Source: Acidobacteriota bacterium (GTDB taxonomy: Bacteria; Acidobacteriota; Terriglobia; Terriglobales; Acidobacteriaceae). Taken from it: a DNA stretch of 32,870 nucleotides. Positions 9,167-17,369 of the stretch are shown here, one piece after another (position 1 is the first letter of the stretch; the number at the start of each line of letters is the position of its first letter). Position numbers and translations under genes: made by a program. The DNA is taken from positions 1 through 32,870 of the forward strand of contig QHZY01000002.1 in assembly GCA_003224855.1 (NCBI GenBank), read 5' to 3'. The notes beneath the pieces are model-generated. The model saw only the letters and a program-made list of their open reading frames with translations. It ran no database searches and was not told where the DNA came from.

Positions 9167-10063
9167 ATGGCAGGTAATTCCATTCCCAAATCAAGGCCGA
9201 AGCTGGCCTGCGAAATCGCCGCTGACCGCGTGCTCGCCGGACGGGTTTCCGAGCGTGGCGGTGCGCTGGATATGTCGGCGTCGACCGAACTGGCGCCGGG
9301 CATAGTCGTCCCCGATCTGATGGAGGGGAACCTGCGGGAAAGAACCGCGATTTTTCAAACCATTCGCGACACGCTGGATAGCGTGGGCGGGCGGTCAAGG
9401 GACGTGATCGCAGTATTGCCGGATACGGCGGTGCGTGTGGTGCTGCTGGATTTCGAAACCCTGCCGCCGAAGCGTGATGAGGTGGAAGCGGTAGTGCGGT
9501 TCCGCCTGAAGAAGTCTTTACCTTTCGATCTCGAGAAGGCCAAGGTTTCTTATCATGCACAGCCCGCGCCTGGCGGAGTCCGGGTGATCGCTGCTGTGGC
9601 GCTGACCAGCATCGTGGAAGATTATGAGAACGCATTCCGCGAAGCCGGGTACACTCCGGGAATTGTGATGCCCTCAATGCTGGCTGCCCTGGGCGCCGCA
9701 AGCTCGGAGCGGCCGACCATGATCATCAAGGTCGATGCGCGCACCACCAGCATTGCCATCCTCGATCAGAACCAGCTGCTGCTGTTTCGAACGCTTGAGA
9801 ATGCGCGCGGCATCACCATTTCAGGCGATCAGCTGGCAGAGGAAGTCTATCCCTCGATCGTGTTTTTTCAGGACACCTACAGTCTGAACATCCAACGAAT
9901 TTTCCTGGCCGGGCTTCCTGAGTCAACCAGCGCGGCGGCGGCATTGCGCGCGCAAACCGAAGCCGAGGTTCGCGAACTGGTCAGCGCAGGACAACTGGGC
10001 ACGGAAAACGGCACTGTCCCGAAATGGCGTATGGCCGGAGTGGTAGGAGCGTTGCTTTCTTAG
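9167..10063 (+). CDS. pilM: PilM-like actin-fold pilus assembly protein
   Basis: PilM is a cytoplasmic actin-like ATPase that binds the N-terminus of PilN and helps dock the motor. The 298-residue product starts with RPKLACEIAADRVLAGRV, a beta-hairpin phosphate-loop-like opening. It has the central IKVDARTTSIAILDQNQLLL segment resembling the second phosphate-binding strand pair of the actin fold. It is slightly shorter than typical PilM (about 350). The assignment rests on the fold-type signatures and on position before clear PilN and PilO genes. ATG 9167 is 115 bases after the ATPase stop, the largest gap in the operon, so a separate promoter is possible, though I see no convincing one. Confidence 0.8.
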   Translation: MAGNSIPKSRPKLACEIAADRVLAGRVSERGGALDMSASTELAPGIVVPDLMEGNLRERTAIFQTIRDTLDSVGGRSRDVIAVLPDTAVRVVLLDFETLPPKRDEVEAVVRFRLKKSLPFDLEKAKVSYHAQPAPGGVRVIAAVALTSIVEDYENAFREAGYTPGIVMPSMLAALGAASSERPTMIIKVDARTTSIAILDQNQLLLFRTLENARGITISGDQLAEEVYPSIVFFQDTYSLNIQRIFLAGLPESTSAAAALRAQTEAEVRELVSAGQLGTENGTVPKWRMAGVVGALLS

Positions 10064-10066
10064 ACT

Positions 10067-10663
10067 ATGCGGCTTGATATCAATCTCGCGACCCGGCCTT
10101 ACGAAGACTCCCGGCAGTTCTGGATGCAATGGGGAGCAGGCCTGGGCCTGCTGGGCATTCTGACCCTGGTGCTGCTCTATTTCGTGGCTACTGGAATCGC
10201 AAGCGCACGCAAGGACCGCGTACTGATAAAAGAGCGCGAGCAGCAGATCGCAGAGCGTGATCAGCAGCGAGCCAGGGCGGAAGCCACCCTGAACCTTCCG
10301 GAGAACCGCAGCACGCGCGACCGCTCGGATTTCCTGAACGACCTGTTTCAGCGCAAAGCTTTTTCCTGGACACGGGTGTTTGAGGATATGGAACGAGTAA
10401 TGCCGAACCGGCTGCACCTGGTATCGATACAGCCCACCATGTCATCCGGTCATCAACTCGAACTGAAGATGGTAGTGGGCGGCGATACTCGCGAACATGC
10501 TCAGGAACTGGTACGCCGGATGGAGGGCTCGCAACACTTTCAGGACACTAAGATAGAAATCGAGAACACGCAGATGGGCGGGCAAGGCGATCCTGTGCAT
10601 TTTGAAATCAGTGCGACTTATGTACCTGAATCCGAGATGCAGTCGCGGAAAGGCGGCCTCTGA
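10067..10663 (+). CDS. pilN: PilN-like pilus assembly protein
   Basis: The 198-residue protein begins MRLDINLATRPYED, the conserved cytoplasmic PilN start (INLL/ATRPY) that docks into PilM. It has one transmembrane helix at about 28-47 (LGLLGILTLVLLYFVATGI), a coiled-coil linker rich in E, R and Q (about 50-85), and a periplasmic ferredoxin-like domain. PilN pairs with PilO to form the inner-membrane alignment subcomplex. The start codon lies three bases after the PilM stop, and the stop overlaps the PilO start by one base (TGATG), so translation is probably coupled. Confidence 0.85.
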   Translation: MRLDINLATRPYEDSRQFWMQWGAGLGLLGILTLVLLYFVATGIASARKDRVLIKEREQQIAERDQQRARAEATLNLPENRSTRDRSDFLNDLFQRKAFSWTRVFEDMERVMPNRLHLVSIQPTMSSGHQLELKMVVGGDTREHAQELVRRMEGSQHFQDTKIEIENTQMGGQGDPVHFEISATYVPESEMQSRKGGL

Positions 10664-11202
10664 TGGCTGATTTTCAGTACACACGCCGCAAGCTGCAGAT
10701 CGGGGTAGGCACGCTGGCATTGCTGGACGTCGCGCTGCTTGCCGTCCTGTTCTCTCCTTTGGTGGGCTCGCAACGTTCTCGCAACGAACAGCTGGATCAA
10801 CTATGGCGCGACTTGCAGGTGAAAACGCGCCAGGTAGAACCGCTGATGAATGTGGATAAGAAGATTGTCACGGCCAGGAAGCAAATCGACAATTTCTACC
10901 GGGAGCGGCTGCCGGACAGGGATTCAGCGATCTCGGAAGAACTGGGCAAGATTGCCAAACAGAACGGTGTTTCGGCCGGACAGATACGTTATAAGTGGAA
11001 GGACCCGGAGCCGGTCGGGCTGCGGCCGGTTGAAATTGACGGTGAGTTTTCCGGGGATTATCTGCAGCTGGTGCGTTTTATCAATGCGGTGGAACGAAAT
11101 CCGGTGTTTTTTCTGATTGAGAGTGTGCAACTGGGTGGAGAAGAGGGCGGCAAGGTGAAGCTGCAGATGCACATGGAGACTTACCTGAGAAGCGAAGCGT
11201 AA
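10663..11202 (+). CDS. pilO: PilO-like pilus assembly protein
   Basis: This 179-residue bitopic protein has a short cytoplasmic N-terminus, one membrane helix at about 15-34, then a coiled coil and a compact periplasmic domain. Its pattern GEFSGDYLQLVRFINAVERN is the conserved PilO segment (F-x-G-x-Y-x-x-L-x-x-F-I/L-x-x-I/V-E). PilO dimerises with PilN in the periplasm. Its start overlaps the PilN stop by one base and its stop is directly followed by the next ATG with no gap. Confidence 0.85.
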   Translation: MADFQYTRRKLQIGVGTLALLDVALLAVLFSPLVGSQRSRNEQLDQLWRDLQVKTRQVEPLMNVDKKIVTARKQIDNFYRERLPDRDSAISEELGKIAKQNGVSAGQIRYKWKDPEPVGLRPVEIDGEFSGDYLQLVRFINAVERNPVFFLIESVQLGGEEGGKVKLQMHMETYLRSEA

Positions 11203-11784
11203 ATGCAGATTGGAACTGAAAGTCGAAATAAGACCATTGCCGCCGTCTCACTGACGGTACTGGCGCTGGGGCTGGTGGTGTGGCGGCTGTTTCCGAGCTC
11301 GCCTTCACCCTCGGCATCCACGGCAATTACCTCCTCTGCAGCCGTGGCCACGCCTCCAACCCGCCACGTGACCTCCGGCAAGAAGTCCGCGTCTCCTTCT
11401 GTACGCACACTGGATCCGACTTTACGGCTTGACTGGCTGAAACAGAGCGAGGAAATGAAGTACGAAGGCAGCGGGCGGAATATCTTCCAGGCCAAGGTTG
11501 AAATACCGCAAGTAGTGCAAAAAGTTAATACCGATCAGCAGGCAGCACCCGTGCCGCAGCTGCCGCCACCGCCTCCTCCCATTCTTCTCAAGTTTTATGG
11601 ATTCGCAAGCAAGGCCGGTGAACCCCGCAAAGTATTCCTCTCCAAAGACGGCGATGTGTTCATCGCCGGAGAAGGCGACATCATCGATCGCCGGTACCGG
11701 GTGTTGCGGATCACTCCAGTCTCGGTGGAAGTGGAGGATGTGTTGAGCAACAACCGCCAGAGCATCCCGCTGACACAGGGGTAA
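11203..11784 (+). CDS. PilP/GspC-like periplasmic linker protein
   Basis: The 193-residue product has one N-terminal membrane helix (about 11-29), a low-complexity Ser/Pro/Ala linker, a run of prolines (PPPPPPI, about 122-128) and a C-terminal beta domain. That domain, LKFYGFASKAGEPRKVFLSK then GDVFIAGEGDII and YRVLRITPVSVEVED, resembles the HR domain of GspC and PilP. That domain contacts the periplasmic N-domains of the secretin. Position directly after PilO supports a role as the bridge between the inner-membrane complex and a secretin encoded elsewhere. Whether it belongs to a pilus or a secretion system cannot be decided here. The ATG follows the PilO stop directly. Confidence 0.7.
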   Translation: MQIGTESRNKTIAAVSLTVLALGLVVWRLFPSSPSPSASTAITSSAAVATPPTRHVTSGKKSASPSVRTLDPTLRLDWLKQSEEMKYEGSGRNIFQAKVEIPQVVQKVNTDQQAAPVPQLPPPPPPILLKFYGFASKAGEPRKVFLSKDGDVFIAGEGDIIDRRYRVLRITPVSVEVEDVLSNNRQSIPLTQG

Positions 11785-11786
11785 GT

Positions 11787-12668
11787 ATGAGGTTCCGCAC
11801 ACTGTACGTACCCGGAAAGCAAAAGCAACAAGGGTTCATCCTTCTGCTGCTGATGTTGTTCATCACGCTGCTGGCGATTGCAGCAACCGCCATTGCCCCG
11901 GCAATCACATTTCAGATCCAGCGCGATCGCGAAGAAGAGATGATCCATCGCGGAGTGCAGTATTCACGGGCCATTCGACGGTATGTTAAAAAATTCGGTC
12001 GCTACCCGACCCGCCTGGAAGACCTGGAAAGCACCAACAGCCTACGATTCCTGCGCAAACGCTATAAGGATCCGATTACAGGACAGGACTTCAAGCTTTT
12101 GCATCTGGGAGAAGTGCAGATGACCTTGGGTCCCGGCATCGCCGGCGCGACCGCGGCTGCAGGCCCGGTGCAAGGAGTGCCGACATTGGGTGGCGCACTG
12201 ATGAATTCAGGCGGAGCAGCCGCGCTGCAGGCAGCGACCGCCAAAGCCAACCCAAGCCCTTCCCCTGAGTCACAAGATGGCGCCACGACGAACCCGGAAG
12301 TGACTGATCCGAATGCAAAAAAAACCGATCAGGAAACTGGCCCGGATTCGGACAAATCAGACAAACTTTCAACCCAGGTTTTTGGGGGCGGACCAATCGT
12401 GGGCGTTGCCAGTACGAGCAAGAAGAAAACCATTCGCGTGTTTAATCACAAAGAGCACTATAACCAATGGCAGTTCATTTACGATCCCTCGACCGACCGC
12501 GGCGGGTTGCTGAACACTCCCGCGCAGCCTGCGTTGCAGGGAGCGGGTGTCGGCAAGCCGATCGGCGCGAGCAATAATCTCAATGGCTCGCCGTCAGACA
12601 CTAACCCGCAGGCGCCGAACACTCAGCAACCGCAGGAAACACAACAGCCTCCTCAGCAGCAGCAGTAA
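11787..12668 (+). CDS. Atypical pseudopilin-like membrane protein with Gln/Pro-rich tail
   Basis: The 293-residue protein has a short basic leader (KQKQQGF) and one long hydrophobic helix. It then has QRDREEEMIHRGVQYSRAI and KKFGRYPTRLEDLES, which resemble the region after the helix in general secretion pseudopilins (R-x-x-D-x-x-I-x-x-A-l-x-x-Y-x-x-x-x-G-x-Y-P-T). Unlike true pseudopilins, the residue five places after the Gly-Phe junction is Leu, not Glu. The C-terminal half is low-complexity Pro/Gln/Ser/Asn, ending in a glutamine-rich tail. ATG 11787 is two bases after the previous stop, so it is part of the assembly operon. It may be a minor pseudopilin-like subunit or a related component not processed by prepilin peptidase. 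Confidence 0.7.
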   Translation: MRFRTLYVPGKQKQQGFILLLLMLFITLLAIAATAIAPAITFQIQRDREEEMIHRGVQYSRAIRRYVKKFGRYPTRLEDLESTNSLRFLRKRYKDPITGQDFKLLHLGEVQMTLGPGIAGATAAAGPVQGVPTLGGALMNSGGAAALQAATAKANPSPSPESQDGATTNPEVTDPNAKKTDQETGPDSDKSDKLSTQVFGGGPIVGVASTSKKKTIRVFNHKEHYNQWQFIYDPSTDRGGLLNTPAQPALQGAGVGKPIGASNNLNGSPSDTNPQAPNTQQPQETQQPPQQQQ

Positions 12669-12672
12669 ACGC

Positions 12673-14214
12673 TTACTCGCGTGCCTGAACCGCGCGGCGA
12701 ATTTCGATCACTGCCAGCCACTGACCTTTTCGCGATTCGGTGAATACCACATCACCGCTGAGAATTCGTGCTGCTACGGCCGGAGGCAGGTCACGGTGGT
12801 AGTCGAAGAAACGCAGTTTGTATTTTTTCCAGGGCGACCAGCGCTCGGCAATCGAATTGGGCGGATCATATTTGGTCGAAAAAAGAAGCGCGACGTCATA
12901 TGCGTTGCTGGCGTCGGCTGCGGAAACCAGCTGCTCATAAGAGAAATCTTCGATGCGAACGATGTTCAGCGGCTTGCTGACGTAGCCCAGATAAGGACGC
13001 GTAAGTTCATCGCTGGCAGGCCATGCCGTCAGGACGCGCGCGTTCGAGTACCGTGTTTGAAGAAAGCCGGCCGCGCTCTGATGAAGTTCGACATAGTCGC
13101 GATAGGCGAGATTATCTTCCGGCGAAAACCCATAAGGCGGATTGAGGAACCATCCGGCGAAAAAAGCGGCGATCACGATCGCTATTACCGCCTTCCAGTA
13201 AGGAACTCTCCTCCAGATGGTGGACACGCAAACAATAATCACCAGCGGTTCTGCGGCCAGCATGTAACGAGCCAGGACCGCTCCGCCCACAAAGGAGAGC
13301 GCAATGGCGTAGCTGAGAATGATCCAGGCGAAGGCCAACTGAGTCGATAACGCAATGCGCGGGCGCTCGCCATTTGCGCCGCCTATCGGTGGCAGCCACA
13401 TAGCTGCGGCGGTTATCACCGTGAGTAGCCACAGATGAAGATATCCGAAGGCCTGCCATAAGCGGACCGGAAAAGCGAGCAGGATACGCAGCGGCTGAAG
13501 CGTGCTCTGCACGTTGTAACGAAAAAATTCGGGGTTGCCGAACATGAAGCCGGTTTTCACATAGTGAAAGCAGTACCAGCCAAAGAGCGGCAGGAATGAG
13601 GCCAGTAATGGAGCCAGTCTGTTCAGCTTTTCTCGGCCGTTCAGGATCCCGATCGCCTGCCAGCAGATAAGTGCGGCCACCGTGATCACGGCGGTTTCTT
13701 TGGCAAGCCCGGCGGCGGAGAACCAGATCGCCGCCTGCCAGTAGTTATCGGCGAAGTAATCGGCCAGGCCCCAGAAGGTGAGTCCGGCGGCGGCCAGGTC
13801 GACATGGGCCAGTGAACTCTGCGAGAAAAATACCGGATACGCGGCCACGCACCCGGCGGCAGCGATGGCGACGGAAGCGTTCTGCACCGAACGTGTCAGC
13901 CGGAACACTCCCGTCAATGTAAACGCCGCCCAGGCGAGCATGGTCAGGCGGGTCACGAGAGGAGTGAATCCGAACATTTTCCAGGCCATCGCCAATGCCG
14001 CGAGCACCAGCGGAGGATGAGCATTGGACAACGTGGAAGTGGGAATCAGGCTTCCGGTGATGAGCAAATCCCGAGCGGCGGGAATGTAGTAGCCGGCTTC
14101 ATCCCAGAAATACGGCAGCTTCAGCAGATAAATGTGGGTCAGGAGCAGCGCGGCGTATGCGACAACGAATACTTTCCCCTCAACCCAACGAGAGTCAGCA
14201 CCAACGCTGCTCAA
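12673..14214 (-). CDS. Membrane glycosyltransferase, family 39 / ArnT-PMT type
   Basis: The 513-residue protein has many hydrophobic segments (about ten to twelve) and an early PYFWDEAGYY motif between the first two helices. This matches the catalytic Asp/Glu loop of GT-C glycosyltransferases such as PMT and ArnT, which use lipid-linked sugars. The C-terminal soluble part is less conserved. Acceptor and donor cannot be told from the sequence. The start is a TTG at 14214 that overlaps the stop of the DUF3467 gene (TTGA), suggesting coupled translation; no nearby ATG gives a better start. It converges with the pseudopilin-like gene, with four bases between the stops, so transcripts from the two strands may overlap. 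Confidence 0.8.
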   Translation of the reverse strand: MSSVGADSRWVEGKVFVVAYAALLLTHIYLLKLPYFWDEAGYYIPAARDLLITGSLIPTSTLSNAHPPLVLAALAMAWKMFGFTPLVTRLTMLAWAAFTLTGVFRLTRSVQNASVAIAAAGCVAAYPVFFSQSSLAHVDLAAAGLTFWGLADYFADNYWQAAIWFSAAGLAKETAVITVAALICWQAIGILNGREKLNRLAPLLASFLPLFGWYCFHYVKTGFMFGNPEFFRYNVQSTLQPLRILLAFPVRLWQAFGYLHLWLLTVITAAAMWLPPIGGANGERPRIALSTQLAFAWIILSYAIALSFVGGAVLARYMLAAEPLVIIVCVSTIWRRVPYWKAVIAIVIAAFFAGWFLNPPYGFSPEDNLAYRDYVELHQSAAGFLQTRYSNARVLTAWPASDELTRPYLGYVSKPLNIVRIEDFSYEQLVSAADASNAYDVALLFSTKYDPPNSIAERWSPWKKYKLRFFDYHRDLPPAVAARILSGDVVFTESRKGQWLAVIEIRRAVQARE

Positions 14215-14510
14215 TGAATCGGGCCGCCACCCATCATGCGAGGATCAAGTTTGATTTCGCCAAAAGTGCTCTCGTAGCCGGCCACATTTTGCTGCAGGAT
14301 TGACATCAATGCTTTCGCTTGCTGCGGGCTCAGGTAGATACCCTGAAAATTCCGGACTTCCACCTGGGTTTCGGTCTGCTGCTGGAGCGTGCCGAAGACC
14401 AGGAAAAAGTCCCAGACATTCACCCTGACCTGAACACTGTTGGCATAATTTTCGCGGTAATCGTCGGTGTTCAGCAACTTGATGTTGGGCTGTATCGGAT
14501 TGTTCTGCAT
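14211..14510 (-). CDS. DUF3467 family protein
   Basis: From ATG 14510 the product is 99 residues, the usual length for DUF3467. The signature YANSVQVRVNVWDFFLVFG is clear, followed by a second half with GIYLSPQQAKALMSILQQN. The frame stays open to 14570, but the upstream codons give unrelated residues. DUF3467 proteins are small, predicted beta-rich and of unknown function; they are widespread in soil bacteria. Here the gene is translationally coupled to a membrane glycosyltransferase. A 133-base gap separates it from the divergent response-regulator gene, which leaves room for promoters in both directions. Confidence 0.8.
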   Translation of the reverse strand: MQNNPIQPNIKLLNTDDYRENYANSVQVRVNVWDFFLVFGTLQQQTETQVEVRNFQGIYLSPQQAKALMSILQQNVAGYESTFGEIKLDPRMMGGGPIH

Positions 14511-14643
14511 AGAGATGCAGTGTACCGAGGCGGGTGGCAATAAGGGAAGCTTGAGGCAGGGCACCGGCAAAACAGCTATATACAGGGTTCACCTGATTGA
14601 CCATGCTCGACGAGGCGAACGTAGAGTAGGAGGAGGAGTACTT

Positions 14644-15090
14644 ATGCCCACCCTGCGGGTCCTGCTGGCCGACGATCACGAGAGCGTGCGGCGTTCTCTA
14701 CGCTCGCTCATCGAATTTCACGAAGGATGGCAGATTTGCGGAGAAGCGGTGGATGGACGAGACGCGATAAAAAAGATTAAACGCCTGCAGCCGGACCTGG
14801 TAGTACTCGACATCGGAATGCCATATCTGAGCGGGCTGGAAGTGGCGCGCGAGATCAAACGCAGTGGTCCGGAGACCAAAATCCTGATCGTTACCATCCA
14901 TTCGAGCGAGCACGTTGCGCGGGAAGCCTGGGATTGCGGCGCCAAAGGATTCATATCGAAATCGGATGCGGCACGCGATCTGGTGCGGGCGATCGAGTTA
15001 ATCCAGCGCGGAAAGGTGTTCTTCCCTGAAATGGCGGCCACGCTCCATGCCACCGCGTCCGCATCGTCTGGTACGCCCCGCGAACTCTAG
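14644..15090 (+). CDS. Single-domain response regulator (REC only)
   Basis: From ATG 14644 the product is 148 residues and is essentially one receiver domain. Acidic pair D10-D11, phospho-acceptor D56 in LVVLDIGMP, T84 in LIVTIHSS and K106 in KGFISKSDA are all present, so it should be phosphorylatable. The sequence type is that of NarL/FixJ regulators, but the DNA-binding domain is absent; after residue 130 only a short Ala/Ser/Thr tail remains. A strong ribosome site (AGGAGGAGG, about 14628-14638) fixes the start, although the frame is open from 14467. No histidine kinase is nearby, so the partner is unknown. It converges with the next gene with nine bases between stops. Confidence 0.88.
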   Translation: MPTLRVLLADDHESVRRSLRSLIEFHEGWQICGEAVDGRDAIKKIKRLQPDLVVLDIGMPYLSGLEVAREIKRSGPETKILIVTIHSSEHVAREAWDCGAKGFISKSDAARDLVRAIELIQRGKVFFPEMAATLHATASASSGTPREL

Positions 15091-15099
15091 TTCACTGGT

Positions 15100-16377
15100 T
15101 CAGTGCGGCCTCAACCTGAGAAATACGATTCCACCCACCGGGTGTGATCCGTAGAGTGGCACCAGCACATGCGGAACTTCATACCAGGAGAACTGGGCGC
15201 CGATACCGGTTGAGAGGTGCGGGAGGTGCCCTACTTCCCTTTCATAGCCAGCGGTGTAGGCCTGCACGCGCGTGAAGTAGCGTTCTTCGAATCCGGGAGG
15301 CTCAGGATTGTTACCCAGCAGAAGTTCATTGGTGCGGTCCACGTTTTCAATGCGGGCCCATAGGTAATTGCGATTTAGAAATTGCAGGGTCGATTCCAGC
15401 AGGAATCCGTTACCGACATTGCCGGTGGTAAGGCTACGATTTCTTCCCCATAGCACCAGAGTCGCCCAATTGCCGCTTGGCATTGGACGGTTGTAAGCCA
15501 CCGAGGCCGTCATGCGGCGCAGATCTTCTTCTGGCTGCAGCGATTCCGGGCTGTGGAGATCTGCAAGCGAAAATTGCATGCTCCAGTTATGAGCCGGATT
15601 CGCAGTTACTCGCGCTGACCAGGAATCCAGCTTGCCGGAGTTAATGTTCCAGCGATTCTCATCCGGTTCGCGGCCATGAAACCCCGAAGCTTCCAGGCGC
15701 ACCGATTTGTAGGTGACGCCGGCTGTCAGCACATCGCTCGCGATGTGAGTGGAATCCTCAAGGTGATGACCGAGTGGAGCGATCGGATTTTCGGACGCCG
15801 AGGCGCGATGCGGGTACGCGACTGGACCGATTGCGGGATCACCCATTGGAGAGGCATAAAACGAGAGCAGAACGTTGTCGCTGACCTGGTAATCGTAAAG
15901 TGCCGCGAGTTCCATGAATAGATCGTGCGGGTGCTGCCCATCGATCACAGGACGGCCGAAGGCGGTTTCTCCCTGCTGAAATAGAAGTGGATACCGGCGA
16001 CGCGTGACTGTGGCCGGTTCAAGGCTGAACATAGCGCGGATGGTGAGCAGTCCGGCGCCAAACTTGCGTTGCGCCATGGGCATGAACCAGTTGGTAGAGA
16101 AGAACTTGCCCCCGCCGCGAGGACCGCTTTGCTGTATCTCGTTGATAAAGGCCTCACCGTGAAACATCAACCTCCAGGTGTGGCGCGTGGTCATCAGCAT
16201 GTGGGCGGGAGTGGAAATTGGCTCGACATCAGTGCCGGATACGCTATGGCGTTGGATCAGCTCGATCAGCGAGTCTGATTGCATGTGCATATCGCCATGC
16301 TGCATGTGGTTCGTTTGTGCGAAAACTGCGGACGGAAGCAGCATCCATGCTGCGATCCGCGTAAGAAAGCGGTACAC
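15100..16377 (-). CDS. Exported, probably outer-membrane protein with His/Met-rich N-terminus
   Basis: The 425-residue product begins with a signal peptide (MYRFLTRIAAWMLLPSAVFA) followed at once by a His/Met cluster, HMQHGDMHMQ. The rest is rich in alternating hydrophobic and polar residues, aromatic residues and Arg/Tyr, with a terminal strand ending VFLRLRPH, which suggests a beta-barrel of the outer membrane. No known enzyme motif is seen. His/Met clusters often bind copper, and proteins of this type occur beside copper-efflux genes in other genomes (recollection, not checked). A small His/Cys-rich exported protein is encoded directly upstream on the same strand. Metal-related role is inference. 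Confidence 0.7.
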   Translation of the reverse strand: MYRFLTRIAAWMLLPSAVFAQTNHMQHGDMHMQSDSLIELIQRHSVSGTDVEPISTPAHMLMTTRHTWRLMFHGEAFINEIQQSGPRGGGKFFSTNWFMPMAQRKFGAGLLTIRAMFSLEPATVTRRRYPLLFQQGETAFGRPVIDGQHPHDLFMELAALYDYQVSDNVLLSFYASPMGDPAIGPVAYPHRASASENPIAPLGHHLEDSTHIASDVLTAGVTYKSVRLEASGFHGREPDENRWNINSGKLDSWSARVTANPAHNWSMQFSLADLHSPESLQPEEDLRRMTASVAYNRPMPSGNWATLVLWGRNRSLTTGNVGNGFLLESTLQFLNRNYLWARIENVDRTNELLLGNNPEPPGFEERYFTRVQAYTAGYEREVGHLPHLSTGIGAQFSWYEVPHVLVPLYGSHPVGGIVFLRLRPH

Positions 16378-16455
16378 GGGCTCTCCTTGTGCTTTGAGGC
16401 CGTTGGACGCGACAGTGCCGGTCAGGGCACTGCAGTTACATGGCGGAGGAGGAGA

Positions 16456-16800
16456 TTAAATGCGAAGAGGAGTGCGTTGCGCCCGATCGGAGTGGTACGC
16501 CATTGAGGTGGCGAAACGAATGAGTCGACTCAAGAAGATCGGTGCCACGCGTTGCACAGGGGGCGCGAGCAACGAAAGATTCTGCTGCGTGGAGCCCGTT
16601 TCAACAATTGCGGTTTGGTGGCCAGCCAGGCAGCACTGCGACAAGGGCGTGGAGGGCGCGGAGGGCCTAGGGCTCTGATGATGCTGGTGGCAGCCGCCGG
16701 CGGGCATCTCGGTTGGTTGCGAGAGCCGCGCGTGAGCCGAAGCCAACGGCAGCAGGCTGATAAAAAGAACTACTAAAACTTTCTGGAAATGATGAATCAA
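16456..16800 (-). CDS. Small exported His/Cys-rich protein
   Basis: A 114-residue product with signal peptide (HHFQKVLVVLFISLLPLASA). The mature part contains GGCHQHHQ and, about twenty residues later, SQCCLAGHQ, giving three cysteines and four histidines in a short span, a likely metal-binding arrangement. The C-terminal third is basic and unremarkable. The start is a TTG at 16800 without a clear ribosome site; no in-frame ATG before the signal peptide exists, so the start is uncertain. It lies 78 bases upstream of the His/Met-rich outer-membrane-type protein on the same strand and is probably co-transcribed. I do not recognise a named family. Confidence 0.6.
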   Translation of the reverse strand: MIHHFQKVLVVLFISLLPLASAHARLSQPTEMPAGGCHQHHQSPRPSAPSTPLSQCCLAGHQTAIVETGSTQQNLSLLAPPVQRVAPIFLSRLIRFATSMAYHSDRAQRTPLRI

Positions 16801-16828
16801 AGCTGAGCTGATTTTAGCAGAAAGAATC

Positions 16829-16885
16829 TGGTGCCGGGAACAGGACTGGAGCCTGCGCCTCTTTTGAGCATTGGATCCTAAGTCC
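16829..16885 (-). pseudogene. tRNA-Leu 3' fragment (degenerate copy)
   Basis: This 57-base segment matches the anticodon-to-CCA part of the intact tRNA-Leu at 17890-17975 in the same orientation, with 6 differences by my count. The CCA end, the acceptor 3' strand and the anticodon region are kept, but the T-loop is altered and the sequence beyond the anticodon toward the 5' end is unrelated, so no acceptor stem can form. It is either a decayed tandem tRNA or the distal attachment repeat left by an element that integrated into the tRNA 3' end. Confidence 0.8.
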
Positions 16886-16948
16886 TACGGCTAAGCACTG
16901 GAATTACGCGTCAACGCGAGGGAGGTAAACTACATAGTTGGTTTTGAG

Positions 16949-17134
16949 CTAATCGGTGGCCACATCGCTGCCGGGCGGAGGCGGGAAATCCAGCAAAACC
17001 ATCTTCCTCAAACGTTCGCAGTGTTCGTGAAGAGCCTGCCTCAAGATTGGCGCAATTCTCATGACCGCCGCGTCATCATCCTGCGCAGCCAAAAGTTCAG
17101 TACATAACTCCCGGACTCGCTCTTCACTGGACAT
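16949..17134 (-). CDS. Small hypothetical protein, 61 residues
   Basis: The translation MSSEERVRELCTELLAAQDD continues with DAAVMRIAPILRQALHEHCERLRKMV and a short Pro-rich tail. It is acidic at the N-terminus, amphipathic and predicted wholly helical, with no signal peptide or membrane segment. The heptad-like spacing of Leu and Ile suggests a helical hairpin or coiled coil. Similar short helical proteins occur in acidobacterial genomes (recollection). There is only a weak ribosome site (AGAGAA). It lies between the two tRNA-Leu copies. No function is proposed. Confidence 0.5.
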   Translation of the reverse strand: MSSEERVRELCTELLAAQDDDAAVMRIAPILRQALHEHCERLRKMVLLDFPPPPGSDVATD

Positions 17135-17369
17135 CGCGAAAGTTCTCTGCCCAAGTCAGAATTTCACGAGACAAAGATTTGTCCTATACAGAACATCACG
17201 TAGTACAAGGAGAGTTGGCGTATTTTGGCGCTTTATTTGCGGTTGGGGGCGAGCGTAAATCTTCTTCTGGTTATGAATTCTGGCCTTAGCCTCAAATTGA
17301 CCACGGAAATAAATCAGCTGTTTGACAGAGAACACAAACCGCCACTCTCGGACGAGATGGGGAGGCCCT

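Noticed and set aside
12547-13350. Plus-strand 267-codon frame past the end of the pseudopilin-like gene
   Set aside because: It is opposite the membrane glycosyltransferase, begins inside another gene in a different frame and has no domain signal.
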